Below are positions 36,692-46,178 of a stretch of 64,000 nt of DNA, piece by piece (the first letter of the stretch is position 1; every line of letters starts with the position of its first letter). The DNA is from Lactobacillaceae bacterium (GTDB taxonomy: Bacteria; Bacillota; Bacilli; Lactobacillales; Lactobacillaceae): positions 62,001 to 126,000 of the forward strand of contig CADFHB010000001.1 in NCBI GenBank assembly GCA_902834055.1. The letters are read 5' to 3'. A program made the position numbers and the translations under genes. The notes under the pieces were generated by a model, which saw nothing but the letters and a program-made list of their open reading frames with translations, had not been told where the DNA came from and did no database searches.

Positions 36692-37723
36692 GTGAATGAC
36701 TTTTTACTTCACTTGTGTAGCTATCACCAGCCACGGCGGGTTCGGGTGATTGAAAACGTCTGCCAAAACCACCCCACAGTTGCCAATTTGTTCTGGGCTC
36801 AGCAGTACTCCCTTATCAACTGGCTGGGCTGCCGGCGCGATCTGGACCGTGCCGAGTTTAACGATGAACTCACCGCATTGGAAAAGGCGGGCTTGATCAG
36901 TTTACATGATAATCAGGTCCAGCTAACGGCCGCTGGCGTGAGCTACCAGGAAGAAAATCCCGCCTATGAGCCCCATTTCTTTGACTGGTTCTGGCTAGCC
37001 AACACCAGGCGGGTTGAGCAGCGCTTCCTTTTGGGAATCCAGGTCGTTTCTGAACTTGCCTACCACAACCGTCGCTACGTCCCCGTGCACGTTCCCTATT
37101 CAGAGCAGGGGGCGGTGAAGGCCTGGTTTCACCGCTATGGTTCCGCGCGGCTTGTCCACCAGGTTGCCCGCGAGCTTGAATTGCTGGGAACGGCCTTTGA
37201 AGGGGAAGATGAACAGTTAGTGACGGCTTTCTTTGCTGGTTTGGTAGGGCACGACGGCAGTGGGCAGACAATTGCCCAGGTTAGCCAGGAGTTAGGCCTG
37301 AACATCGGTGAAACGATGGTTATCAACCATGACGCCCTCCTCGGGATCAGTGCCTTTGCTAAAAACACCACGGGGCCAGTCGCCCGGCTGCTCCAACCCC
37401 TCCTCGCTTCCTCACCCCTTTCAACCAGCTGTTGGCAGACAATCAATATGCTAAGACAGGGGCAGGGGTTGGCAGCGATTGCCCAACGCCGTCACCTCAA
37501 GCTGGGAACAATCCGCGAACACGTTCTGACTGCGGCGATTTTGGCCCCCCAAGTCTACCAATGGGAAAGACTACTCCCGTCGCCAGACAAAGATTATTTA
37601 AAGCACAAGTACGAGGGGCCCGTTGCCAGCTGGCAATTTACTAGTTGGGGCCACGATGAGAATCGCGACTTCTTCTGCTTTCGCCTCTACCAGATCCTCC
37701 AGGGGAGGGAAGAAGATGGATGA
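36692..37723 (+). CDS. Helix-turn-helix protein, YpbB-like
   Basis: A 343-residue protein upstream of recQ with which it overlaps by 8 bases; in B. subtilis ypbB holds this place. The C-terminal region (INMLRQGQGLAAIAQRRHLKLGTIREHVLTAAIL, about 249-283) is the helicase-associated helix-turn-helix (HTH_40) often found in or beside RecQ proteins. The rest is helical and of unknown fold. GTG starts the gene after AAAGGAGGAG. The role is probably linked to the RecQ helicase. Confidence 0.8.
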   Translation: MNDFLLHLCSYHQPRRVRVIENVCQNHPTVANLFWAQQYSLINWLGCRRDLDRAEFNDELTALEKAGLISLHDNQVQLTAAGVSYQEENPAYEPHFFDWFWLANTRRVEQRFLLGIQVVSELAYHNRRYVPVHVPYSEQGAVKAWFHRYGSARLVHQVARELELLGTAFEGEDEQLVTAFFAGLVGHDGSGQTIAQVSQELGLNIGETMVINHDALLGISAFAKNTTGPVARLLQPLLASSPLSTSCWQTINMLRQGQGLAAIAQRRHLKLGTIREHVLTAAILAPQVYQWERLLPSPDKDYLKHKYEGPVASWQFTSWGHDENRDFFCFRLYQILQGREEDG

Positions 37724-39158
37724 GAAAAAAATCTACCAGGAATTGCGGCACCGCTTTGGCTTTACCGAATTTCGCGACGGTCAACTAGTAACTGTTAAAG
37801 CTATCATGGCCGGTCACAACACGTTGGCCGTCCTGCCGACTGGTGGTGGGAAGTCCCTTTTATACCAGTTACCAGGCTACCTGATGACCGGAACGGTATT
37901 GATTGTTTCGCCATTGATCTCCTTGATGCAAGACCAGGTCGACCGTTTGCACCGCCGGGGTGAGAAGGGGGCAATCATGCTGACGGGTCAAGTCTACGGC
38001 GCTGATCGTCAACGGCTACTCCAGAATTTAGCTAATTATCGGTTCATCTTTGCTTCGCCGGAGCTTTTGACTAATCAGGCGGTCGTTAAGGCATTGCAGC
38101 GAGTGCCGGTTTCACTATTGACCATCGACGAGGCCCACTGCATCTCACAGTGGGGCCCCGATTTTCGGCCCGAGTACCTAATGCTCAAGCAACTCCGTCA
38201 GGCTTTAGGGGACCCGGTTACTTTGATGTTAACGGCCACGGCAACACCGGCTGTTCGCCGTGATATCATTCAGAAGGTTGGCCTGGTAGGTGATCAAGTG
38301 GTGACGGTAAAGCGTTCGGTCAACCGGCCGAACATCTTTTTAGCCGTCGGCCAGTGTCAAAACGGTGAGGAAAAGAGGGCCCGTTTGCTGCAGATAATAA
38401 CCCAGCTCGGTGGTGCGGGGATAATATATTTCAGTAGTCGGCGCTTAGCCAATGAAATGGCTAGCTGGCTGAATACGCAGACCAAAATAGGGGTGGCTGC
38501 CTACCATGCCGGAATGGCTTCGACGGACCGTTTTCGTATCCAACAGCAGTTTATGAATGACCGGGTCAAACTGATTTGTGCAACCAGTGCTTTTGGAATG
38601 GGGATTGATAAGGATAATATCCGTTTCGTGATTCACTACCACCTTCCCGATAGCCTAGAGAATTATGTCCAGGAAATTGGCCGGGCGGGTCGTGACGGTA
38701 AGCAAAGTGTTGCTGTTATCCTATACACCCCTGGGGATGAGCAATTGCCGCGGCAGCTGCTGACGGTTGACCTTCCGCCAGCCGACCTGATGCAGGCCGT
38801 TCAGCGGGGAAAGGTAGATGAAAAGGCACTAGGGCCCGACTACCAACTCTTTTCCTTTTACCTTAAGCACCATTTTACGCCCGCCCAGGTTGAGCTGGCG
38901 TTTACCCGGCGGAAGAAGCGCCGCCTTGCCCAACTTCAGATGATGACCAACTATGTTCATTCTGCTGAATGCCGCCGGAACTTTATTCTCCGTTATTTTG
39001 ATGAACCGTCCACTACACAGGAAAGGTGCTGTGATCACGAGTTAGCGGACTGGCTGGAAACGGGAATATTACCAAAGAGAGTTCCGCCTTCTCTTAAGTC
39101 ACCGTCGTTTGACTGGCATTGTCGGCTGGCTTCATTGTTAAATCTTGTTAAAAATTAG
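37716..39158 (+). CDS. recQ: ATP-dependent DNA helicase RecQ, short form
   Basis: A 3-prime to 5-prime superfamily 2 helicase for recombination and repair. The 480-residue protein has motif 0 FGFTEFRDGQ, motif I PTGGGKSLLYQLP, DEAH as TIDEAHCISQWGPDFRPEY, motif III LTATATP and motif VI QEIGRAGRDG. The zinc-binding RQC segment is abbreviated (SAECRRNFILRYFDE ... ERCCDHE) and no HRDC domain follows, as in the short bacillar RecQ. The longest open frame starts 93 bases earlier, inside ypbB; GGGAGGGAAG fixes the ATG at 37716. Confidence 0.95.
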   Translation: MDEKKIYQELRHRFGFTEFRDGQLVTVKAIMAGHNTLAVLPTGGGKSLLYQLPGYLMTGTVLIVSPLISLMQDQVDRLHRRGEKGAIMLTGQVYGADRQRLLQNLANYRFIFASPELLTNQAVVKALQRVPVSLLTIDEAHCISQWGPDFRPEYLMLKQLRQALGDPVTLMLTATATPAVRRDIIQKVGLVGDQVVTVKRSVNRPNIFLAVGQCQNGEEKRARLLQIITQLGGAGIIYFSSRRLANEMASWLNTQTKIGVAAYHAGMASTDRFRIQQQFMNDRVKLICATSAFGMGIDKDNIRFVIHYHLPDSLENYVQEIGRAGRDGKQSVAVILYTPGDEQLPRQLLTVDLPPADLMQAVQRGKVDEKALGPDYQLFSFYLKHHFTPAQVELAFTRRKKRRLAQLQMMTNYVHSAECRRNFILRYFDEPSTTQERCCDHELADWLETGILPKRVPPSLKSPSFDWHCRLASLLNLVKN

Positions 39159-39244
39159 CTCCGCCATTTTTTGCCATCTAGACAATTAGCAATTCAGTGC
39201 GCTACAATCAGAATGTTAACTTTGCGTAGGAAGGAGGAGTGAGA

Positions 39245-39823
39245 ATGAGTGATCATCGGCAGGAGAGCCGGCAGCAGAACGATGAACTTTGGGATAAGAA
39301 GTTCAATGATAATGAAGACCGTGACAGTAGTGGTCACCTATCCCGGACGGAACGGCGGAAGCAGGAATCGCACAGTTCAACGATTACCACCGTTTTGATT
39401 GTATTGATTATCCTGTTGGCCGCTACACCATTGATATACTGGCTCAACAACAAGCAGTCGTTTAACCACCCAGTACGAACAGAACAAACCGCTAAATCGG
39501 CCGTGAGTAGTAAAAAAAAACCAACTCATCATTCTTCATCAACCTCTAGGGTAAGTAAAAAGACGACGGATGATCGGCAGACAACGGTTAATAGCCTGTC
39601 TAGCACCAGTCAAGAGTCACAGACAAGTTCAAGCGTTCAACAGTCTTCTAGCAGCAGCCAACGGACCCAGTATTCATACAACCGTTACGCAACTGTTCAG
39701 CGCGGTGATAGTGTTTACCGGATCGCTGCACGAAATGGAATGTCGGCGCAGGAACTAGCCCGGATGAACAACGTGTCCGTTAATACGCCGTTGCGACCGG
39801 GACAGCAGATTAGGGTACGATAA
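39245..39823 (+). CDS. Membrane-anchored LysM domain protein
   Basis: A 192-residue type II membrane protein. An acidic-basic cytoplasmic head (1-40) is followed by one transmembrane helix (about 41-62, TTVLIVLIILLAATPLIYWL), a long serine/threonine-rich linker exposed outside, and one C-terminal LysM domain (about 147-192, ATVQRGDSVYRIAARNGMS ... LRPGQQIRVR) that binds peptidoglycan. It matches B. subtilis YpbE in layout and neighbourhood (ypbB-recQ-ypbE). A GTG six bases upstream is possible, but AAGGAGGAG fits the ATG at 39245. Confidence 0.9.
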   Translation: MSDHRQESRQQNDELWDKKFNDNEDRDSSGHLSRTERRKQESHSSTITTVLIVLIILLAATPLIYWLNNKQSFNHPVRTEQTAKSAVSSKKKPTHHSSSTSRVSKKTTDDRQTTVNSLSSTSQESQTSSSVQQSSSSSQRTQYSYNRYATVQRGDSVYRIAARNGMSAQELARMNNVSVNTPLRPGQQIRVR

Positions 39824-39837
39824 TTGAGGAGTGAATA

Positions 39838-40530
39838 ATGAATATGCAGAATGGAATTCAAGTTGCAATCGATGGACCGGCTTCTGCGGGGAAGAGTACG
39901 GTTGCTAAGTTGGTTGCTAAACGCTTTAATTACGTTTATTGTGATACCGGTGCCATGTACCGGGTTGTAACCCTTGCCGCCTTGCAGCAGGGAATCGCAA
40001 TGGATGCGACCAAACAGATCGCTGATTTAGCCCGCCAAATCACGATTTCGTTTAAGCCGGGCGACCCGGAGCAACGGGTTTTCCTCAATGGTGAAGAGGT
40101 TACCACAGCAATCCGTCAGGGTGAAATTGATAATAACGTTTCCGCGGTTGCAGCGATTCCGGCAGTTCGCCAAGAAATGACGAACCAACAGCGGCAGATT
40201 GCCCAGACAGGGGGAATCGTGATGGATGGTCGCGATATTGGTTCCACCGTTTTACCCGATGCTCCCGTGAAGATCTTTATGGTTGCAACGGCTCACGAAC
40301 GGGCACGGCGGCGTTACGTTGAGAACAAGGAGAAGGGGATTGCAACGGCTTCCCTGGCGGAGTTGCAGCACGAAATTGAACTTCGTGACCAAAAGGACTC
40401 TTCCCGGAAGGTGTCCCCCCTTGTGCAAGCCCCGGACGCAATCCGCTTGGACACAACAAAGTTAACGATTGACGAAGTCGTTGACAAAATTAGTGATATT
40501 ATCAAAAAAACTCTCAACGAATTATCGTAA
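39838..40530 (+). CDS. cmk: Cytidylate kinase
   Basis: Phosphorylates CMP and dCMP with ATP. The 230-residue protein has the P-loop IDGPASAGKST (residues 10-20), the CMP-binding YCDTGAMYR near 36 and the DGRDIGSTVLPDA segment near 130, with the lid RRRYVENKEKG. GAGGAG lies seven bases before the ATG. It precedes the S1-like gene, a common cmk-rpsA order. Confidence 0.97.
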   Translation: MNMQNGIQVAIDGPASAGKSTVAKLVAKRFNYVYCDTGAMYRVVTLAALQQGIAMDATKQIADLARQITISFKPGDPEQRVFLNGEEVTTAIRQGEIDNNVSAVAAIPAVRQEMTNQQRQIAQTGGIVMDGRDIGSTVLPDAPVKIFMVATAHERARRRYVENKEKGIATASLAELQHEIELRDQKDSSRKVSPLVQAPDAIRLDTTKLTIDEVVDKISDIIKKTLNELS

Positions 40531-40532
40531 AC

Positions 40533-40571
40533 ACTGGAAAAGCGGGAGCTTTTCTAGTAGAATAGTGTTCA
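40533..40571 (+). terminator. Hairpin between cmk and the S1-like gene
   Basis: Nested pairing: AACACT/AGTGTT outside and GGAAAAGC/GCTTTTCT inside, with a GGGA loop. It lacks a long T tail, so it may be an attenuator or RNA-processing site. Confidence 0.45.
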
Positions 40572-40602
40572 GAGTTGATTGTTGCAAGGAGGATTTTTTT
40601 TA

Positions 40603-41844
40603 ATGGCTGAAAACAACGAAAACAAGAACGATATGTTAGAAGCGCTTGATAGCATTGAAACTGTAAAGGTGGGCGATGTTGTCAAGGGTGAAGTATTGGC
40701 AATCGATGACGATCGCCAAGCTATCGTTGGTATTAAAGATGCAGGGGTTGAAGGTGTCGTCCCTGCTAAGGAATTATCAACCAAGCCAGTTGAAGACATC
40801 AATGATGCAGTTAAAGTAGGTGACGAATTAGACTTAGTTGTCATCTCCAAGATTGGTAACGATAAGGAAAATGGTAGTTACTTACTTTCTCACCGTCGTC
40901 TTGAAGCCCGTAAGGTATGGGATGACATCCAAAAGAAGTTCGACGATGGTGAAACCATCACTGCAAAGGTTACCCAAGCAGTTAAGGGTGGTTTAGTCGT
41001 TGATGCTGGAGTACGTGGTTTCGTTCCTGCTTCAATGATCACTGATCACTACGTTGAAGATCTTAACCAATTCAAGGGTCAAGAACTTGAATTCAAGATT
41101 ATTGAAATCGAACCAAGCGAAAACCGCCTGATCTTGTCTCACCGTGAAATCGTTAAGGCAGAACACGAAAAGGCTGCTCAAAAGATTTTTGCTGAACTGC
41201 AACCAGGTGACGTTGTTGAAGGTAAGGTTGCCCGGATGACTAACTTCGGTGCCTTTGTTGACCTTGGTGGCGTTGATGGGCTGGTTCACGTTTCCGAAAT
41301 TTCTTACGAACACGTCGACAAGCCTTCTGATGTATTGTCCGCTGGTCAAGATGTCAAGGTTAAGGTATTAAACGTTGACCCTGACCGTGAACGGATTTCC
41401 CTGTCCATCAAGCAAACTCTTCCTGGACCATGGGATGACATCGAAGAAAAGGCCCCAGCTGGCTCTGTATTAACAGGAACTGTTAAGCGCCTGACGAGCT
41501 TCGGTGCCTTTGTTGAAGTCTTCCCTGGTGTTGAAGGTTTGGTTCACATTTCCCAAATCTCCCACAAGCACATTGCTACCCCAGCTGATGTTCTGAAGCC
41601 TGGCCAAGAAGTTAAGGTTAAGGTATTAAATGTTGACCCAGAACGTCAACGTTTAGGCTTATCCATGAAGGCTTTGGAAGAACGTCCAAAGGGTGAAGAA
41701 AACGACAATGGTGAAAACTACCGTGGTCGTCGTCGTTCCCGTCGGAACAATAACCGGTCCGCAATGAACAACGCTCCTGAAGAAGAAAGTGGCTTCTCCA
41801 TGGGTGACTTGATTGGTGACCAATTAAAGAACTTACGTAAGTAA
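40603..41844 (+). CDS. rpsA: S1-domain protein, 30S ribosomal protein S1 homologue
   Basis: A 413-residue protein with four S1 RNA-binding repeats (about residues 16-85, 105-170, 190-260, 275-345; for example [28 protein letters not shown] and [29 protein letters not shown]), then a charged tail with an Arg-rich patch ([10 protein letters not shown]). It matches the low-GC Gram-positive short S1 (YpfD-like), which aids translation initiation. AAGGAGG places the start at ATG 40603, 24 bases inside the longest frame. Codon use suggests high expression. Confidence 0.95.
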   Translation: MAENNENKNDMLEALDSIETVKVGDVVKGEVLAIDDDRQAIVGIKDAGVEGVVPAKELSTKPVEDINDAVKVGDELDLVVISKIGNDKENGSYLLSHRRLEARKVWDDIQKKFDDGETITAKVTQAVKGGLVVDAGVRGFVPASMITDHYVEDLNQFKGQELEFKIIEIEPSENRLILSHREIVKAEHEKAAQKIFAELQPGDVVEGKVARMTNFGAFVDLGGVDGLVHVSEISYEHVDKPSDVLSAGQDVKVKVLNVDPDRERISLSIKQTLPGPWDDIEEKAPAGSVLTGTVKRLTSFGAFVEVFPGVEGLVHISQISHKHIATPADVLKPGQEVKVKVLNVDPERQRLGLSMKALEERPKGEENDNGENYRGRRRSRRNNNRSAMNNAPEEESGFSMGDLIGDQLKNLRK

Positions 41845-41871
41845 TTTCTGAAAATACTAAATATTTTAAGG

Positions 41872-41905
41872 AGGAAGTGGCACTTTTGTGGTTACTTCCT
41901 TTTTA
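41872..41905 (+). terminator. Hairpin between rpsA and der
   Basis: AGGAAGT (41872-41878) pairs with ACTTCCT (41894-41900), with an inner CAC/GTG pair, followed by TTTTATT. It sits in the der leader. Confidence 0.6.
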
Positions 41906-41927
41906 TTCTTTGAAGGAAGGTGAAATA

Positions 41928-43241
41928 ATGTCTAATCCTGTAGTTGCGGTGGTTGGTCGGCCCAACGTTGGTAAATCAACCCTCTTCAACCGGATTGCCG
42001 GCCAGCGAATCTCCATTGTTGAGGATACTCCGGGGGTTACCCGTGACCGGATCTACGCTCATGGTGAATGGCTTGGTAAGCATTTTAACATGATTGATAC
42101 CGGGGGAATCGAACTATCCGACCAGCCGCTACTAACCCAAATTCGTCAACAGGCCGAAATTGCGATTGACGAGGCAGATGTTATTATCTTTGTTGTGGAT
42201 ATTGAGAGTGGGGTTACGGATGCCGACGAGCAGGTAGCTCGGATTCTTTACCGTTCTGATAAGCCGGTCGTTTTGGCCGTAAATAAGGTTGATAATCCAG
42301 AGCGGCGGAGTGACATTTATGACTTTTACTCGCTTGGCCTGGGCGAACCCTATCCGGTATCTAGTGTCCACGGTGTTGGCCTTGGGGACCTCCTGGACGC
42401 GGTGATTAGTAGTTTTCCCGAAAATGCAGCCAACGATACGGACAACAGTATCCGCTTCAGCTTGATTGGCCGGCCTAACGTGGGTAAGTCCTCAATGGTT
42501 AACGCCATCCTGGGTGAAAACCGGGTGATTGTGTCAAATGTTGCGGGGACGACCCGGGACGCCATCAACACTCGCTTCCAATCTGCTGATGGTCAAGAAT
42601 TCACCATGATTGACACGGCGGGGATCCGTAAAAAGGGCAAAATCTACGAAAATACTGAGCGCTATGCCTTGATGCGGGCAATGCGGGCGATTGATGATAG
42701 TGATGTGGTCCTGGTGGTTTTAAACGCGGAGGAAGGAATCCGGGAAATTGATAAGCATATCGCGGGATACGCTCACGAGGCTGGCTGTGGGGTTATCATC
42801 GTTGTAAATAAGTGGGATACGATTGAAAATCGGGACCACCGGACGATGACTGACTTCACAAACCTGATTCGTAGCGAATTCCAGTACCTGAGCTATGCGC
42901 CGATTATCTTTGTTTCTGCTAAAACTAAGCAGCGTTTAAATAAACTCCCTGCCCTAATCAAGGAGGTTCACGCCCACCACGAGCGGCGGATTAAGTCCTC
43001 GGTCCTTAACAACGTGATTATGGACGCAATTGCGGCTAACCCGACACCAACGCAAAATGGTAAGCGGCTGCGGATCTTCTACGCCACTCAGGTAGCGACT
43101 GCACCACCAACCTTTGTTGTCTTTGTCAACGATCCGGAATTGATGCATTTCTCTTACGAGCGCTACCTTGAAAACCAGATTCGACAGGCTTTTGACTTTA
43201 CGGGGACACCGCTTCACCTCATCAAGCGACAGCGGCAATAA
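41928..43241 (+). CDS. der: Ribosome biogenesis GTPase Der (EngA)
   Basis: An essential double GTPase for 50S assembly. The 437-residue protein has two G domains, with G1 motifs GRPNVGKST near residue 10 and GRPNVGKSS near 182, DTPG/DTAG switch II motifs, NKVD and NKWD G4 motifs, and a C-terminal KH-like domain. GAAGGAAGG precedes the ATG at 41928. The open frame extends 51 bases upstream through the leader hairpin and is not expected to be translated. Confidence 0.98.
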   Translation: MSNPVVAVVGRPNVGKSTLFNRIAGQRISIVEDTPGVTRDRIYAHGEWLGKHFNMIDTGGIELSDQPLLTQIRQQAEIAIDEADVIIFVVDIESGVTDADEQVARILYRSDKPVVLAVNKVDNPERRSDIYDFYSLGLGEPYPVSSVHGVGLGDLLDAVISSFPENAANDTDNSIRFSLIGRPNVGKSSMVNAILGENRVIVSNVAGTTRDAINTRFQSADGQEFTMIDTAGIRKKGKIYENTERYALMRAMRAIDDSDVVLVVLNAEEGIREIDKHIAGYAHEAGCGVIIVVNKWDTIENRDHRTMTDFTNLIRSEFQYLSYAPIIFVSAKTKQRLNKLPALIKEVHAHHERRIKSSVLNNVIMDAIAANPTPTQNGKRLRIFYATQVATAPPTFVVFVNDPELMHFSYERYLENQIRQAFDFTGTPLHLIKRQRQ

Positions 43242-43356
43242 TAAAACCCTAAAAAATATTAAAATTGCCCTGGAAAGTTTGCAAAACCGCTTGCCAGTAG
43301 GGTTTCACTATGCTAATCTTAACACTGAAATGATACGAACTCCTCGTAATTATTTC

Positions 43357-43414
43357 GTTAATTTTGGACCACTCAAAATTAACATTGTGAGTTAGTGTAA
43401 TTAACTTGCACTAA
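43357..43414 (+). promoter_or_regulatory. Palindromes upstream of hup
   Basis: A perfect 10-bp inverted repeat, GTTAATTTTG-7-CAAAATTAAC (43357-43383), is followed by a second, TTAGTG-11-CACTAA (43392-43414), ending just before the GGGAGG ribosome site. The der-hup gap (43242-43433) holds no gene. No clear -35/-10 pair was found. Confidence 0.6.
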
Positions 43415-43433
43415 TTGTGGGAGGTGAAAACAC

Positions 43434-43709
43434 ATGGCAAACAAAGCAGAATTAGTAAGCAACGTTGCTGCTGCTACTGGCTTGACCAAGAAGGATGCTA
43501 CTGCTGCTGTTGACGCTGTCTTCAGTTCAATTCAAGCATCACTGGCCAAGGGGGAAAAGGTTCAACTGATCGGCTTCGGTAACTTCGAAGTTCGTCAACG
43601 TGCCGCACGGAAGGGCCGTAACCCACAAACTGGACAAGAAATCCAAATTCCTGCAAGCAAGGTACCAGCATTCAAGCCTGGTAAAGCTTTAAAGGATGCT
43701 GTTAAGTAA
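43434..43709 (+). CDS. hup: DNA-binding protein HU
   Basis: The histone-like nucleoid protein, a dimer that bends DNA. The 91-residue protein shows the full HU pattern: [57 protein letters not shown] (the DNA-gripping arm) and [20 protein letters not shown] precedes the ATG. Codons are those of highly expressed genes. It has its own terminator. Confidence 0.98.
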   Translation: MANKAELVSNVAAATGLTKKDATAAVDAVFSSIQASLAKGEKVQLIGFGNFEVRQRAARKGRNPQTGQEIQIPASKVPAFKPGKALKDAVK

Positions 43710-43755
43710 TTAACAGATCAAGTGGGGGAGCATGTACTATCATGTTCCTAAATCC

Positions 43756-43806
43756 AAAGAGACTCTTAGTATTCAATTAGCGAATGCTGGGGGTCTCTTT
43801 ATTTTC
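43756..43806 (+). terminator. Terminator after hup
   Basis: AAAGAGAC (43756-43763) pairs with GTCTCTTT (43793-43800), and inner segments AGTATTC and GAATGCT pair further; TATTTT follows. Confidence 0.8.
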
Positions 43807-43839
43807 CCGGTTTAAATTACCACCGCCAAACTTGATCTA

Positions 43840-43848
43840 TGCTATAGT
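43840..43848 (+). promoter_or_regulatory. Extended -10 promoter of the TPR gene
   Basis: TGC-TATAGT at 43840-43848, about 40 bases upstream of the start codon. Confidence 0.5.
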
Positions 43849-43886
43849 AGAAGCCAGGATAATTCGATGAGGAGACTCGATAATAG

Positions 43887-45149
43887 ATGACTTATTCAGA
43901 AAAAATGTTAGAAGAGATTCAAGCAGGACAGTTAACCGCCGCCAAGGCGTCATTTCGGCAGGCACTAGCAAATGACGATGATGACATGCTCTTTAGCCTG
44001 GGAGAAGAACTATACGGCCTGGGCTTCCTGCGACAGGCACGGCGGGTCTACCTGACGCTTCTACAGCGTTACCCTGATGAGGACCAGTTACGCACCAATC
44101 TGGCAACCATCGCCATTGATGAGGGCCATAATGATGAGGCCCTTTCCTACCTGGCCCAGGTTAAGCCCGACTCCCCGGCATATCTGGAGTCTTTGCTGGT
44201 GGCAGCCGACCTTTACCAGACCGAAGAAGAGTTTGAGGTTACGGAGCAAAAGCTGAAAGAAGCGTATTCAATCGCTCCGGACGAGCCGGCAGTGGAGTTT
44301 GCACTGGCGGAGTTTTACTTTTTAGTCCGTCGGTTTGATGAGGCGATTGCTTACTACTTCGACCTGATTAAACACGGTTATACGGAGTTCGCTAAGGTTG
44401 ACATTGCCGGTCGGCTGGGGATGTGCTATGCCCAAAGTGGCCAGTTTAAGCAGGCCCTGGGTTACTTGAAACAGGTCAAACCAGAATACCAGACCAATGA
44501 CCTGCGTTTCCAAACTGGGCTTACCCAGTTGCACCTCAAGCAATATGACGATGCAATTAAGAGCTTGGAAGCGGTAATTAAGGAAGATAACCAGTATGCA
44601 TCTGCCTACCCGGCGCTGGCACAGGCATTTGCCGTCCAAAACAAGTATTCCCAGGCTCTCAAGGCCGTCCAAGAGGGACTGAGTGTTGACCAGTATAATG
44701 AGCGGCTGTTTGCCCAAGCAGCCGAAATTGTCAGTCACCTTGGTAATAATAAGTTGATGCGAAAGTACCTAGATAAGGCCCATGCCCTGGCCCCCGACAA
44801 CCTAACGATTACCCTCCAGCTCAGTAACTTTCTCCTGCACCAGCATGATGACCAGGAAAACGTCGACCTTCTCTTGCCCCTGGTAAAAGAAGATGAGGTT
44901 GACCCGCAAATTTATTGGAACCTGGCGCGCTCCTACCAACGTTTGGAGAATTTTGACCTTGCTGGTAAGTACTACCAGGCCGCCAGTGAAACCTATAGCG
45001 ACAATTCAGCCTTCTTGCGGGAAAGCATTGACTTTTACCGGGAAACCGGTCAACAGGATAAGCTGCTAGCTGCCCTGCACCATTACTTAGAACTTGAACC
45101 GACCGATACGGAGATGCAGGACCTGCTGGATGAATATGAAGAATTTTGA
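43887..45149 (+). CDS. Tetratricopeptide-repeat protein (YpiA-like)
   Basis: A 420-residue soluble protein made of repeated about 34-residue helix pairs with the TPR pattern (for example PAVEFALAEFYFLVRRFDEAIAYYFDLI and ASAYPALAQAFAVQNKYSQALKAVQEGL). TPR stacks bind partner proteins. The layout and place between hup and cca resemble B. subtilis YpiA and lactobacillar homologues, whose function is unknown. GAGGAG-type ribosome site before the ATG. A terminator shared with the convergent gene follows. Confidence 0.85.
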   Translation: MTYSEKMLEEIQAGQLTAAKASFRQALANDDDDMLFSLGEELYGLGFLRQARRVYLTLLQRYPDEDQLRTNLATIAIDEGHNDEALSYLAQVKPDSPAYLESLLVAADLYQTEEEFEVTEQKLKEAYSIAPDEPAVEFALAEFYFLVRRFDEAIAYYFDLIKHGYTEFAKVDIAGRLGMCYAQSGQFKQALGYLKQVKPEYQTNDLRFQTGLTQLHLKQYDDAIKSLEAVIKEDNQYASAYPALAQAFAVQNKYSQALKAVQEGLSVDQYNERLFAQAAEIVSHLGNNKLMRKYLDKAHALAPDNLTITLQLSNFLLHQHDDQENVDLLLPLVKEDEVDPQIYWNLARSYQRLENFDLAGKYYQAASETYSDNSAFLRESIDFYRETGQQDKLLAALHHYLELEPTDTEMQDLLDEYEEF

Positions 45150-45156
45150 TGAATAG

Positions 45157-45197
45157 TAAAAGCCACCGGCCTCAATTGGGAGTTCGGTGGTTTTTTA
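45157..45197. terminator. Bidirectional terminator between convergent genes
   Basis: CCACCG (45163-45168) pairs with CGGTGG (45185-45190), extended by flanking A and T runs. Confidence 0.8.
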
Positions 45198-45202
45198 TAA
45201 CT

Positions 45203-46030
45203 TTATTGGTTGGCATGGAGTAAGAGACGTTGGTAATAGAGCAAGGAGGCCGGGTCAAGCTTGAGGGCGTCCTCCAAATCACGATCACTTAGCTGCCGGT
45301 GGTGGGCAAGGAAAAGCAGGATATAACTCTGGTGGAGGTACTTAGGGGCCAGACTAAAGCCTAAGTACTGCTCATCCTTCTTGAGAAACTTATGCAGGGC
45401 CGCGTTGCTTAGCCGGGGGTTTGCTGGGGCAAAGCGCTGCTTCAAGAAGAGGTCGTGACTGTTTTGTAGGTCCTGTTGGGGACGAATGAAGGTATTGAAT
45501 GCCTGACGAAACTCTTCTTCACCTGGCCCGGACAGGGTGAGCTTATCCCAGACCTGGTAAAAGCCCGGTGCTAAAAATTCTCCGACGGTAAAGCCACACT
45601 TGCTCAGTAAGAGGGTCAGACGGGTGTAATAGTGCACGTGCTCGTCGACCAAGATATCGGGCAGCTTGGCAAGCCACTTGGTAGAAACCTGCTGGTTGGG
45701 GGTAACCGCGTGACCGTGCAAGGTCAGTGTCGGGTAGCTGTTAATCAGCTGGTGGGTGAAGAGGTAGAGGAAGTACCGGTTCAGCTGGGAGAGGATCTTG
45801 TTAAAGGTGGTCATGGTAATTCGGCGGTCCGTACGTAAGAAGGACAGGTAGGCGCGGACGTCCGCCTCGGTAAGGTTCGCCAGGACCGGGTGCTTAGCAA
45901 ACTCGGGTCGGTTAGCCAGGAGGTAACTGAAGAGGTTGGTAATCGTTGTATCGTAAGTTTTAATGGTTAAGGGGGCCAGTTTCTGCTGGCGTAAAAACTG
46001 GTGGAACCTGGTTTGATAGGGATAGTCCAT
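45203..46030 (-). CDS. Degenerate tyrosine-recombinase-fold protein
   Basis: A 275-residue protein with a recognisable Xer/integrase core-binding domain (FHQFLRQQKLAPLTIKTYD ... TTFNKILSQLNRYFLYLF, about 8-100) and a C-terminal domain that follows the recombinase outline but without its active site. The place of the first catalytic Arg reads GFTVGEFL, the HxxR box reads PKYLHQSY, and no LGH is present. A Tyr pair (LLYYQR) lies near the nucleophile position. The open frame extends 21 bases further, but AAGGAGG fits the ATG at 46028-46030. It probably binds DNA or protein without recombining. Divergent from cca. Confidence 0.7.
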   Translation of the reverse strand: MDYPYQTRFHQFLRQQKLAPLTIKTYDTTITNLFSYLLANRPEFAKHPVLANLTEADVRAYLSFLRTDRRITMTTFNKILSQLNRYFLYLFTHQLINSYPTLTLHGHAVTPNQQVSTKWLAKLPDILVDEHVHYYTRLTLLLSKCGFTVGEFLAPGFYQVWDKLTLSGPGEEEFRQAFNTFIRPQQDLQNSHDLFLKQRFAPANPRLSNAALHKFLKKDEQYLGFSLAPKYLHQSYILLFLAHHRQLSDRDLEDALKLDPASLLYYQRLLLHANQ

Positions 46031-46126
46031 CGAATTCCTCCTTGTAAGCAATAATTTACTTTAACTACATTATAAAAAACAATCACCAAAAAAGAAACAG
46101 AAACGTTCACATGGCTAAGGGTCTTT

Positions 46127-46135
46127 TGCTATAAT
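46127..46135 (+). promoter_or_regulatory. Extended -10 promoter of cca
   Basis: TGC-TATAAT at 46127-46135, 43 bases upstream of cca. Confidence 0.6.
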
Positions 46136-46178
46136 TTATACTGATTATTTCATAAAATGGATGTAAGGATTTGATTGA

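Noticed and set aside
39500..39670. Low-complexity Ser/Thr stretch as a DNA repeat or CRISPR
   Set aside because: It is the flexible linker of the LysM protein; codons vary and there are no spaced direct repeats.
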